Shown here piece by piece: positions 22,600 to 31,121 of a stretch of 36,884 nucleotides of DNA. Below the pieces are notes generated by a model. It made no database searches. It was given only the letters and a program-made list of their open reading frames with translations, and was not told the origin of the DNA. This DNA is from an uncultured Eggerthellaceae bacterium (GTDB taxonomy: Bacteria > Actinomycetota > Coriobacteriia > Coriobacteriales > Eggerthellaceae). The stretch covers positions 1 to 36,884 of the forward strand of contig CAJUFC010000209.1 in NCBI GenBank assembly GCA_910585565.1. Direction: 5' to 3'. The position numbers were made by a program, and so were the translations under genes. Numbering within the stretch: position 1 is the first letter of the stretch; every line of letters begins with the position of its first letter.

Positions 22600-25170
22600 C
22601 TACCACTCGCCCGGTGCCATGCGCACGCGATCGGTCACGTGCAAGAGGGCGAACATCACGCCGACGAGCGAGGCCGTCACAATGCCGCTGATGGTCAGCG
22701 GCGTCAGGACGGCATAGTCGTTCGTCACGATGGGCACAACGATGGTGCCTGCCACGATGCAGACTGCCCCCAGCACCGACCCCACGATATCGAACACGTG
22801 CGTGCCACGCCGGCACAAAAACGCATACGCGACCGCGCCTGCGATCCAGCCCGCCACGACGCACCAGTTCTCGAGCGAAGACAGCGTCTCGAACAGGCCG
22901 CTGCTGATAGACGCACCGGCGATGGACGGATTGAGCGCGACGATGAAGTTCGCCATGATGTTCCAGTTCATGACATCGTCAGACCCCAGCGACGCAAAGG
23001 CGATAGCCCCCAGGGCAACCATGCCGCTCGTCGCCAGCGCATCCCGAATGTCGAGCAGCGCGCCCGCCAAGATGGGCACCACCGCCGTGAAGCCGACCGA
23101 GCCCAGAAGCGGCTGCATCAGCACGAGCGAGCACATCATGTCGTTGGTGCGACCGAAGAACCACCACCACGCGCCCGCGCCTGCCGCCAACAGCAGCGCC
23201 ACGAGCCACGCCTGGCTGAACATGAGCATCACCACGAACACGCCCACGGTGGCTGGAAACGACCAGCGCGGCCGCCACACGGCGAATGCAATGAGGGCGG
23301 CGAGGATGATCGCTGCCGCCAGAGGCACGTTGCTGAACAGCCCAAAGGTGGTGTCGGCACCGTTGGCGACGCCGCCGTCAGCCCCCGACCCGGCCAAGTC
23401 AACCCGAAAGTTCAATAGCGCGATCACGGCCATCATGGCCGTGCCGAGCGCTGCAACGACGCGCATGACGATGCTCGAGCCCTTCATGCCCAGCTTGTCT
23501 ATAAAAGGCACGTAGGGCTTGGGCGCCTTCCGCTCGCGCTCGTTGGCCGTGCGCGGACTGACAGCCAGCAGGTCAGGGCCCTTGACGACCTCGGCAAGCT
23601 GGCGGGCGCCGTCTTTCGCGTCACCCAAGATGGGGGTCAGCTCCCCCGAGAACGACTTGATGTCAGGATATCTGCCATCCATGTCAGGGCTGAGCGCATC
23701 GAACATCACGTTATCGACGGCCTCGTCGATGTTTTCCCAGCACAGCGAGGGAATCACCAGCTCGGCACCTTCGATGGCCGCCTCGGCGTCGCGCAGCGTG
23801 CGCGCCTTGAACGGGTTTTTGCCTGACAGCATCTCGTAGGTCAGGCTTGCCAGCGCCCATTCGTCCGTCCGCACGTCGAGGCGCTGCTGCCGCATCTGTT
23901 CGAGCGGCATGTAGCCGATGGTGCCGCCGCCCGTCACGCCCTGGCCGCTGGCATCCATCAGCGTCGACAGGCCGAAGTCGGTCACCTTGATGACGCCCTC
24001 GCGATTGATGATAACGTTCTCGGGCTTGACGTCGAGGTGCAGCACGCCCGCCTTGTGGGCCACCTCGAGCGCGTGAGACACCGAGGCGAACACGGCCGCT
24101 ATCATGTCGAGCGTGATGTCGTTGTCGATCTCGCGCATGATGCGGGCAAGCGTCTTGCCCTCGACATACTCCATGATGACGTAGCAGGTGTCGCCCTCGA
24201 CGACGCAGTCGTAGACCGTGACGATGCTGGCATCGTTGAGGTGCGCAGCCGTACGGGCCTCCTCCAGGCCCGGGATGTGGTCAAGCAGGGCAAGATCGAT
24301 CTTGCCGCTGTCGGTCAGCGCGTCTTGGTAGCCGCCGGGCGCCTGGGCCGACGTGGCGAGCCGCGTGCCCGCCGCTGACGCGGCCTGCGCAGCCGCCGAA
24401 GCAGCCACGCCGCCCTGGGCGGCGCCACCCATGACGCCCCCCGTGCGTGCAGACGCCTCGAGCTCGGCCGTAGGGTGATCTTGGCTCGGCTGCACCTCCA
24501 CCACCACCGCATCGTCCACCGCAGCAATCGCCGCTTCGCCGACGCCCGCTATCTTGCCAGGAATGCCACCCGCGAACTCGGACAGCCCGATGGTGAACGA
24601 CTCGCCCTTTCCGGGCACGCGCCGCGTGTTGCCAGCGCCCGCAAGCGCCGACCCTTTGCTCCTGAAGTTGGAATATCCGTCGAAGTCGCTCAGGTCCATC
24701 GAGACGCCGTCGGATATGCCGCCCACGATGGGGTTGACGCCGCCATAGCCCACAACGGCGCTGCCAGCTCGCGTGCGCCCATAGGCGCGCTCTTGGCGCT
24801 GGCGCTCCTTCTGCTTGCGCAAAAACTCATGGCGGCTCGCGCGCTTCTCGTCATGCCGCTCGCGCGACGAGAGGAAGCTCGGCTCGTTGATCTTGGCCGT
24901 CAGCGGCACAAAGCCGCCTTCCAGCACGTCTCCGCTGACCAGGCCGCCGCCGTGGCTCGGCCGCGCCGATGCGCGTGCGCCCCCCAGTTCGCTAAGCGGC
25001 ATGCTGGCGTTGATGACCTGAGCGTCATGAATCGTGATGTTGGCCCGCGCACGCGAGCGCTCGAGGTCAGAGGGGGATATCTTGATGCATTTGATGGCGA
25101 CGTCGCGCTTGAGGCGCGTGTCGTAGGCATGCTGCACCGTCGCGTACCCTCCCGAGCCGGCACGCCCCAT
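22600..25170 (-). CDS. Membrane Ser/Thr protein kinase with large N-lobe insertion
   Basis: 856 residues from ATG 25170. Kinase landmarks: glycine loop GRAGSGGYATV (2-12), VAIK with Lys27, helix C EEARTAAHL (about 303-311), catalytic loop HLDVKPEN (378-385, Leu where most kinases have Arg), DFG at 398-400 and MPLEQ in place of APE. Between Lys27 and helix C lie about 270 extra residues, polar then Ala/Gly-rich, where normal bacterial kinases have 15-20. After the kinase domain comes a linker and, from about 565, eight to ten hydrophobic helices. The start is doubtful: the ATG has no ribosome binding site, and in-frame codons upstream read LTLTTLILDRYRI, matching the missing first kinase strand, but a stop lies upstream and only a CTG (25209) is available. 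See findings. Probable role: phosphorylation-based signalling from the membrane. Confidence 0.88.
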   Translation of the reverse strand: MGRAGSGGYATVQHAYDTRLKRDVAIKCIKISPSDLERSRARANITIHDAQVINASMPLSELGGARASARPSHGGGLVSGDVLEGGFVPLTAKINEPSFLSSRERHDEKRASRHEFLRKQKERQRQERAYGRTRAGSAVVGYGGVNPIVGGISDGVSMDLSDFDGYSNFRSKGSALAGAGNTRRVPGKGESFTIGLSEFAGGIPGKIAGVGEAAIAAVDDAVVVEVQPSQDHPTAELEASARTGGVMGGAAQGGVAASAAAQAASAAGTRLATSAQAPGGYQDALTDSGKIDLALLDHIPGLEEARTAAHLNDASIVTVYDCVVEGDTCYVIMEYVEGKTLARIMREIDNDITLDMIAAVFASVSHALEVAHKAGVLHLDVKPENVIINREGVIKVTDFGLSTLMDASGQGVTGGGTIGYMPLEQMRQQRLDVRTDEWALASLTYEMLSGKNPFKARTLRDAEAAIEGAELVIPSLCWENIDEAVDNVMFDALSPDMDGRYPDIKSFSGELTPILGDAKDGARQLAEVVKGPDLLAVSPRTANERERKAPKPYVPFIDKLGMKGSSIVMRVVAALGTAMMAVIALLNFRVDLAGSGADGGVANGADTTFGLFSNVPLAAAIILAALIAFAVWRPRWSFPATVGVFVVMLMFSQAWLVALLLAAGAGAWWWFFGRTNDMMCSLVLMQPLLGSVGFTAVVPILAGALLDIRDALATSGMVALGAIAFASLGSDDVMNWNIMANFIVALNPSIAGASISSGLFETLSSLENWCVVAGWIAGAVAYAFLCRRGTHVFDIVGSVLGAVCIVAGTIVVPIVTNDYAVLTPLTISGIVTASLVGVMFALLHVTDRVRMAPGEW

Positions 25171-25248
25171 AATGCGATATCTGTCTAGGATGAGTGTCGT
25201 TAAGGTCAGCCCCTCATGGTGTGTTTAAGGTAGTTTAGGCCGTGGGCA

Positions 25249-25277
25249 ATAGTAGCGGGAAACCGGAAATCTTTCAA
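25249..25277 (-). promoter_or_regulatory. Sigma-70 promoter of the kinase gene
   Basis: Read leftward: TTGAAA (25277-25272), 17-base spacer, TACTAT (25254-25249). Transcription would start near 25242, upstream of both the ATG at 25217 (which opens a four-codon frame ending in TGA) and the annotated kinase ATG. A GCAGGC/GCCTGC hairpin (25284-25299) lies just after the purB stop, without T-run. Confidence 0.8.
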
Positions 25278-25302
25278 TCGCGCGCAGGCATGCGCCTGCC
25301 CG

Positions 25303-26664
25303 CTAGAACTCCAGCGTCTCCAGACGGTCGAACACGACCGCAATGCGCGTCAGGAACGCACGCGGGTCGAAGATCTCGTCCAGCCGCTGCTGGCTGAGAG
25401 CGCCCTCGGCCATGAGGCGCTCGACATCGGGGTCGCGCTCGATGCGCTCCTTGAACGTGGGGCCATCGACTGCATTTTGGATGTCCTCCCACACCTGCAT
25501 GGCGTTGCGCTGCACCACCACGTAGGCATCCTCGCGCGTCATGCCGGCCTCCACCAGGCTCAGCAGCACCTTCGACGAGAAGATGAGCCCGCGCGTGCGC
25601 CACAGGTTGTGCTCCATCTTTGCCGGGTAGACATTGAGTCCGTCAAGCATCCACTGCATCTTGCCGAACATATAGTCAAGCGCGATGAAGCTGTCGGCGA
25701 GCGCCACGCGCTCGGCGCTCGAGTGCGAGATGTCGCGCTCGTACCACAGCGCCACGTCGTCGAAGGCCACCTGCGCGTTCGCCTTTACGAGGCGCGCCAT
25801 GCCGCAGACGCGCTCGGCCGTGATGGGGTTGCGCTTGTGAGGCATGGCAGACGAGCCCTTCTGTCCGCGCGTGAACGGCTCCTCGGCCTCGATTACGTCG
25901 GACTGCTGCAAGAGGCGCACCTGCATGGCGATGGACTCGAGCGTCGATGCCGTCACGGCCAGGGCTGCGGCCACCTGCGCATGGCGGTCGCGCGCCAGCA
26001 CCTGTGTAGACAGCGGATCGGGGGTGAGCCCCAGCTTGTCGCAGACATATTGCTCCACGAACGGGTCGATGGAAGAGTAGGTGCCCACCGCACCCGAGAT
26101 GGCGCCCACGGCTGCCACCTCGCGCGCCTGCATCATGCGCGTCTCGCAGCGCTTGAGCGCCCACGCCCAGCTGCCGAACTTCATGCCGAACGTCATCGGC
26201 TCGGCATGGATACCGTGCGTGCGCCCCACGCACAGCGCATCGCGCAGCTCGAAGGCGCGACGCTTGCACGTCTCGCCCAGCGCGCGAATGTCGCCGATAA
26301 TGATGTCGATGGACTGCACGATCTGATACGAAAGCGCCGTGTCGCCCAAGTCGGACGACGTCATGCCGAAGTGCACCCAGCGAGACGGCTTTTCCTCCCC
26401 CGTCCATGCGGCGTCGATGTTCTCGGCCATGTTCGTCGTGAAGGCGATGACGTCATGGTTGGTCGTCTTTTCGATCTCGGCGATGCGCTCGGCGTCCGCC
26501 GCGGCGTGCGCCCGTATCCAAGCCGCCTCGTCAACGGTGATGCCGCACTGCCCCAGCTCGGCCTGGGCCTCGCAGGCCAAGACCTCGATTTCGCGCCAGA
26601 TGTCGAACTTGTTCTGGAACTCCCAAATGCCGCCCATCTCGGGACGAGTATAGCGATCGATCAT
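25303..26664 (-). CDS. purB: Adenylosuccinate lyase
   Basis: 453 residues, typical length. It cleaves SAICAR and adenylosuccinate, two steps of purine synthesis, releasing fumarate. The fumarase/aspartase superfamily signature GSSAMPHKRNPI is present at about 270-281, along with the TSSDLGDTAL segment near 104-113 and GRTHGIHAEPMTFG (about 145-158). ATG 26664 is preceded by a perfect AAGGAGG nine to ten bases upstream. It lies 39 bp downstream of the trkA pair and may be expressed with it. The related gene purE is found at the right edge of the window. Confidence 0.97.
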   Translation of the reverse strand: MIDRYTRPEMGGIWEFQNKFDIWREIEVLACEAQAELGQCGITVDEAAWIRAHAAADAERIAEIEKTTNHDVIAFTTNMAENIDAAWTGEEKPSRWVHFGMTSSDLGDTALSYQIVQSIDIIIGDIRALGETCKRRAFELRDALCVGRTHGIHAEPMTFGMKFGSWAWALKRCETRMMQAREVAAVGAISGAVGTYSSIDPFVEQYVCDKLGLTPDPLSTQVLARDRHAQVAAALAVTASTLESIAMQVRLLQQSDVIEAEEPFTRGQKGSSAMPHKRNPITAERVCGMARLVKANAQVAFDDVALWYERDISHSSAERVALADSFIALDYMFGKMQWMLDGLNVYPAKMEHNLWRTRGLIFSSKVLLSLVEAGMTREDAYVVVQRNAMQVWEDIQNAVDGPTFKERIERDPDVERLMAEGALSQQRLDEIFDPRAFLTRIAVVFDRLETLEF

Positions 26665-26703
26665 GATGCAAGCCTCCTTGCGTGCACGTGCCCCTGTGGG
26701 CTT

Positions 26704-27375
26704 CTACAGACTTCTGAATACCGCGCGGACCTCGTCCAGCACGTCATTGTCGACGACGACGATCACCTGGTCGCCGGGGTAGAGAATCATGTCCGGATGC
26801 GCCACCTCGGCGTCATCTTCGTAGGCTACGGCCACGATGAGCGAGCCTGGCGGCATCTCTATCTCGCCCACGGTCACGCCCTCCTCGTCGGAGAAGTGGC
26901 GCATGTGCCCGATCGTGAACTCGGACAAAACGACGTTGCCGTGCGTCAACGACGACACGACCGACACCGAGCCCATGAGCGCTTCCTCCTCGATGAGGTT
27001 GGCGATCAGCGTCGTGGAAGACACGCACTCGATGCCGACCTCGCGAAAGATGCGCAGGTTCTTGGGGTTGTTCACGCGCGCGATGGCGCGCGGAACGTCG
27101 AACACGCGCTGAGCTATCTCGCAGGCGACGAGGTTGGTGTCATCTTGTCCGGTCGCCGCCACGAACACATCGGCGTCGCGCACGCCTGCGTCCTCCTGGA
27201 AGCGCGAGTCGCACCCATCGCCCTTGATGACGAGGTAGTTGCCCTCAAGCGCCATCGACAGCATCTCGGCGCGCTCGCGGCTGTCGTCGATGATGGCCAC
27301 TTCGTTGTGGCTCGACAAAAACACATTCGCAAGGTACGAGCCCACCTTGCCGCCGCCGACGATTACGATGTACAT
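26704..27375 (-). CDS. trkA: TrkA-type potassium uptake regulator (first copy)
   Basis: 223 residues: an RCK_N nucleotide-binding domain with GGGKVGSYLA (7-16) and the strand-end acidic residues IIDDS, then an RCK_C (TrkA_C) domain from about 140. Such cytoplasmic proteins bind NAD(H) or ATP and gate a TrkH/KtrB-type potassium channel. ATG 27375 with GAGGGC upstream is the start; a longer frame to 27588 covers its neighbour and is rejected. A second trkA lies 16 bp upstream. No trkH gene is in the window. Confidence 0.92.
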   Translation of the reverse strand: MYIVIVGGGKVGSYLANVFLSSHNEVAIIDDSRERAEMLSMALEGNYLVIKGDGCDSRFQEDAGVRDADVFVAATGQDDTNLVACEIAQRVFDVPRAIARVNNPKNLRIFREVGIECVSSTTLIANLIEEEALMGSVSVVSSLTHGNVVLSEFTIGHMRHFSDEEGVTVGEIEMPPGSLIVAVAYEDDAEVAHPDMILYPGDQVIVVVDNDVLDEVRAVFRSL

Positions 27376-27391
27376 ACGCCCTCTTGCCCGC

Positions 27392-28054
27392 CTATCGCAA
27401 CACGTATTTCGAAAGCTGGTCGATGCTGTCGATCTTGACGCACACCAGCACCGTATCACCTTGGTACAGCACCGAATCACGCGAGGGGATGGAGGAATTC
27501 GACCCGTCGGCGCGCTCGAACGCGATGACGCGGAGCTCATGCTCGCGCTCCAATTCACCGACGCGGATGCTGTTCTTATACTCGCCATGCTCGAGGTTGA
27601 GCGAAAACTCGACGACCTCGCAATCGCCGAAGGTGGTTACATGCGAGCCGTGGCCCGACACCACTTTCGAGAAGATGTCGTCGGCCACCAGCGCGGTGCC
27701 GCACACATAATCGATGCCCAGCTGGTTGTAGGCGTTCGCGCGCGACGGGTTGTACAGGCGCGCGATGACATGAGGCACATCGAACAGGCGGTTGGCCACC
27801 TCGGCGCACATAAGGTTCGTGTTGTCCGACTGCGTGACTGCGGCCAGCACGTCGCAATCGTGCACACCGGCGCGATCGAGGACGTCCTCGTCGAACCCGA
27901 CGCCTTGCACGGTGGTGCCATTGAAGTTGCGTCCGAGGTTGGCGAACGAGTCGGCCGATCGGTCGATGCAGCAGACGTTGTCGCCATTGTCCGAGAGCAT
28001 GTTGGCCAGCTGCGAGCCTACGCGCCCGCAGCCCACGATGATGACGTTACTCAA
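27392..28054 (-). CDS. trkA: TrkA-type potassium uptake regulator (second copy)
   Basis: 220 residues with the same layout as the next gene: IIVGCGRVGSQLANML (5-20), CIDRS at the end of the second strand, and a TrkA_C domain from about 140 (LREHELRVIAFERAD region and LYQGDTVLVCVKID). It starts with TTG 28054, which overlaps the stop of the CorC-like gene by eight bases; AAGG lies about six bases upstream and no ATG is near, so translational coupling is likely. The two copies are clearly paralogous but not close, which suggests a heteromeric RCK ring rather than a recent duplication. Confidence 0.91.
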   Translation of the reverse strand: MSNVIIVGCGRVGSQLANMLSDNGDNVCCIDRSADSFANLGRNFNGTTVQGVGFDEDVLDRAGVHDCDVLAAVTQSDNTNLMCAEVANRLFDVPHVIARLYNPSRANAYNQLGIDYVCGTALVADDIFSKVVSGHGSHVTTFGDCEVVEFSLNLEHGEYKNSIRVGELEREHELRVIAFERADGSNSSIPSRDSVLYQGDTVLVCVKIDSIDQLSKYVLR

Positions 28055-28895
28055 CTTCGGCCTTATCCGCTAGCTGCTCGACCTTGATCAAGCGGATGCG
28101 ATTGCGCCGCATCTTCTCGATGGTGAACGTAAAGCCATCGACCGCGAGGCTGTCGCCTGGCCGCGGCACCGAATCGAGCGCCCCCAACAGCCAGCCGGCT
28201 ATCGTCTCGTAGTCGTCAGACGCCTCAACTGGCCAGCCGAGCTCTTGGGCGTCCTCTACGGAAAACCGTCCGTCCGCACGCCAGGTGCCCGGACCCAGAA
28301 GCGCGATCATCTCGCCTTGCGTATCGGACTCGTCCGCTATCTCGCCAACGATCTCCTCCACGATGTCTTCGATGGTGATGACGCCTTCGGTGCCGCCGTA
28401 CTCGTCGACGACGATGGCCATCTGCTGATGGGCGGCCTGCATCTCGCCGAGCAAGGGCAGCGCATCTTTCGTTTCGGGAACGAACATGGCCTCGTACATG
28501 AAGCCCTTGACCGGCTCGTCGATCGAGCCATCCATGAGCGGGCCGATGAGGTCTTTGTAGTGGACGATGCCGATGATGTCGTCGATGTCATCGTGGCAGA
28601 CCGGCAGACGCGAATAGCCGGTACCGCGCATGCGCTCGAGCGCCACGCGCCCAGTCTCGTCGTCATGCACGAGCATGACGTCCACGCGCGGCGTGCATAT
28701 CTCGTTGGCAGCCATGTCGCCCAGCGCGATGATGTCGTTGATCATGCGCTTCTCGTCGTCAGCAAGCTCCTCGGCGCCATCTACCAGCTCGCGGATGGCC
28801 TCCTCCGAGGCTGACTCACGCTTTGCGCCCGTCAGACGCTCGAAGAAGCCCGGCTTCGCCTTGTCCTTCGCCTGTTTGTTGTCTTCCTTGTCCAT
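28047..28895 (-). CDS. CorC/HlyC-like CBS-domain protein
   Basis: 282 residues without a DUF21 membrane part, as in CorC. After an N-terminal polar segment come a helical region (ADDEKRMINDIIALGDMAANEICTPRVDV), two CBS domains (about 70-190, with GYSRLPVCHDDIDDIIGIVHYKDL and MAIVVDEYGGTEGVITIEDIVEEIVGEI) and a CorC_HlyC transporter-associated domain (about 205-272). Such proteins bind adenosine nucleotides and modulate divalent-cation efflux or transport. ATG 28895; the ribosome binding site is weak. It overlaps the trkA start, consistent with an ion-homeostasis operon. Confidence 0.92.
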   Translation of the reverse strand: MDKEDNKQAKDKAKPGFFERLTGAKRESASEEAIRELVDGAEELADDEKRMINDIIALGDMAANEICTPRVDVMLVHDDETGRVALERMRGTGYSRLPVCHDDIDDIIGIVHYKDLIGPLMDGSIDEPVKGFMYEAMFVPETKDALPLLGEMQAAHQQMAIVVDEYGGTEGVITIEDIVEEIVGEIADESDTQGEMIALLGPGTWRADGRFSVEDAQELGWPVEASDDYETIAGWLLGALDSVPRPGDSLAVDGFTFTIEKMRRNRIRLIKVEQLADKAEVE

Positions 28896-28904
28896 GCAGT
28901 CAGC

Positions 28905-29969
28905 CTAGATCGGAATCTTGAAGAGCGAGCCCAACGGAGAGGCATTGAAGTACACGATGAGGTCGCGGGCGACCGTCGTGCTGGTGAGCGCACCCACCAT
29001 AAAGCACACAAACCCGATCATGAACGCCAGCATCAGGATGGAGAAGACCAAGCCAGCGATGCCGAAGATGCGGCCCGCCTCGGCCTTGCCGTCGGTGCCG
29101 CCGTTCATGAGGAACTTCTTGGACGTGCGCACCGTGATGATGGCGAACACAAGCCCCACGGGCGGAATAAGCGCAAACACGATGGAAAGGATGCCGAAGA
29201 TGAGGCATCGCACCGCGCGCCCGCTCGTCGGGTATGTGGGGTCGATAGGCGTAACGACTACGTTCGGGTCGTTGTACGGAGACTCGCCGTAGGAAGCAGC
29301 TGCCTGCGGGTATGCCGCTGCGGCATCCTGCTGAGGCGCGGGCGCTGACATGTCCGGCTGGCCTTGCGGCTGCTGGGCGTAGGGCTGCTGCGCCTGCTGA
29401 GCCTGATATGGCTGCTGCGCCTGAGCAGCACCATCTTGCCCGTACTGCCAGGCCGAGAAGTCGGTCTGGGTGGCACCGCTGACCGGCTGCGTAGGCTGCG
29501 CCGCCTCCGGCTGGCCGTAATAGCCCGGCTGCCCTTGGCCCGGCTGCCCGTAGACGTCACCCTGATAGGGAGCCGCCTGGTGCATCGGGTCGGCATAGCC
29601 TGCAGCGTTCGCATCGTAGGCGCCATACTGGCCGCCCGCGTTCGCCGCACCATAATAGGGGGCGTCAGCGCCGGGCATCTGCCCGTAGCCCTGCTGCGCA
29701 TAGGGGTCTTGACCCGGCATGCCGCCAGCGTTCGCGAAGCCGTCGGCATACCCTCCGTCTGCGCCAGGAACCGCGCCATAGCCCTGCGGGTCGTAGGGCT
29801 GTGCCCCGTAGGCGCCTCCCCATGCGCCCTGCATGTCGGGCGCGGCGCCAGCGCCGTATGGCATCTCCCCATACTCCGGCGGCATCGCTCCCGGGTAGGC
29901 GCCATAAGCGCCCGGCGCGGCGCCCGGATTCATCGTTGGATCCAGATAAGGGTTCTGGTTCTCAGGCAT
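28905..29969 (-). CDS. DUF4190-like membrane protein with Pro/Gln/Tyr/Gly-rich N-terminus
   Basis: 354 residues. Residues 1-240 are low complexity, rich in Gly, Ala, Gln, Tyr and Pro with repeated YGA, PYAQQ, YGQ units, with no fixed fold expected. The C-terminal 115 residues contain two to three hydrophobic helices (about 258-282 and 305-335) around a charged segment, as in DUF4190 or similar small membrane domains of actinobacteria (GRAVRCLIFGILSIVFALIPPVGLVFAII). ATG 29969 has TAGGAACC upstream. It lies 9 bp from the CorC-like gene, so they share a transcript. Function not known. Confidence 0.84.
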   Translation of the reverse strand: MPENQNPYLDPTMNPGAAPGAYGAYPGAMPPEYGEMPYGAGAAPDMQGAWGGAYGAQPYDPQGYGAVPGADGGYADGFANAGGMPGQDPYAQQGYGQMPGADAPYYGAANAGGQYGAYDANAAGYADPMHQAAPYQGDVYGQPGQGQPGYYGQPEAAQPTQPVSGATQTDFSAWQYGQDGAAQAQQPYQAQQAQQPYAQQPQGQPDMSAPAPQQDAAAAYPQAAASYGESPYNDPNVVVTPIDPTYPTSGRAVRCLIFGILSIVFALIPPVGLVFAIITVRTSKKFLMNGGTDGKAEAGRIFGIAGLVFSILMLAFMIGFVCFMVGALTSTTVARDLIVYFNASPLGSLFKIPI

Positions 29970-30038
29970 CTCGGTTCCTATTCAGCTCTATCGCAGCCCG
30001 GCCGCGACAATCATGGCAATAGTGGGCATAATTCTACT

Positions 30039-31121
30039 CTATTCTGACTCAAGCGCCACACGACCACGGAATGTTCGATAAATCAGCACGTGATAGACCA
30101 GCACGAGCGGCAACCCGATGCACAGAATCACCGTCATGCAGAACAGAGACAGCTCGCTCGCGCCCGCATTCATGAGGTCGATGGGCCCGCCCACGCCGTC
30201 AGCCGTTGCGAACACGAGCACGGGAAACATGCTGAACGCCACCAGGAACACGAGCGCACCGGCGCTGGCGCTCTGCATGACGAACGCCACCAGGTCGCTT
30301 TTGGCACCGATGGCGCCATCGGTGACGGTGCCAGTCGCCTCGCCGTGGCCCACGCGCACGCGCCCCACGAAGATGGAGGCCAAAAGGCACGCCAGGAACA
30401 GAGCCGCGAACAGGTAGCGCACGATCATGAGGTCGGGCGCAAAGCCGTCCGCGCGGCCCGACATCATCGCGAACAGATAGACCGAGGCGATGACGAACAG
30501 GACGAGCGCAACCAGCTGCAGCGGACGACGCAGCTTGGCGGCACGCATCTGCAGCTCGGAGCCCACAGGGGCCTTGAGCGCGAGCCAGCATGCGCCCGCT
30601 GCCATGAACATCGCCAGGCCCAGCAGCCCGGTCAGCAGCGTGAACGGAGAGATGAGGCCCAGGAGCGGAACGCCGATGTAGTTACCGGCCGCATCCATGG
30701 GAATGCCAGCAACGACGTTGCCCAGCGCGACGCCGAACAGGAGCGCCGGCAGCGCCGAGCCCAAGAAGAAGCAGACGTCCCATACCTTGCGCCACTTCTT
30801 GTCGCCTGCATGAAACTCAAAGCTGACGGCACGCACGATAAGCCCGAACAGCACCAGCATGATAGCCAGATAGAAGCCGGAGAACGTGGTGGCATAGGCA
30901 TCGGGGAACGCCGCGAAGAGGGCGCCTCCCGCCGTGAGCAGCCACACCTCGTTGCCGTCCCACACCGGGCCGATGGCCCGACGGGCGATCTGCTTGTCGC
31001 GCTCGTCTTTGCAGAGGAACGGAAACAGCGTGCCAACGCCCAGATCGAAGCCATCCAGAATGAAGTAGCCGGCGATCAGGAGGAATATCAGGAAATACCA
31101 CAGGATTGCGAGTGCGCTCAT
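30039..31121 (-). CDS. cydB: Cytochrome bd ubiquinol oxidase subunit II
   Basis: 360 residues with about nine membrane helices. N-terminal signature ILDGFDLGVGTLFPFL (about 21-36) and GPVWDGNEVWLLTAGGALFAAFP (about 51-73) are diagnostic for CydB. With CydA it forms the membrane quinol oxidase that reduces oxygen to water with high affinity and protects anaerobes from oxygen traces. ATG 31121 overlaps the cydA stop (ATGA), with GGGAGG upstream. CydDC assembly genes are not in the window. Confidence 0.97.
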   Translation of the reverse strand: MSALAILWYFLIFLLIAGYFILDGFDLGVGTLFPFLCKDERDKQIARRAIGPVWDGNEVWLLTAGGALFAAFPDAYATTFSGFYLAIMLVLFGLIVRAVSFEFHAGDKKWRKVWDVCFFLGSALPALLFGVALGNVVAGIPMDAAGNYIGVPLLGLISPFTLLTGLLGLAMFMAAGACWLALKAPVGSELQMRAAKLRRPLQLVALVLFVIASVYLFAMMSGRADGFAPDLMIVRYLFAALFLACLLASIFVGRVRVGHGEATGTVTDGAIGAKSDLVAFVMQSASAGALVFLVAFSMFPVLVFATADGVGGPIDLMNAGASELSLFCMTVILCIGLPLVLVYHVLIYRTFRGRVALESE

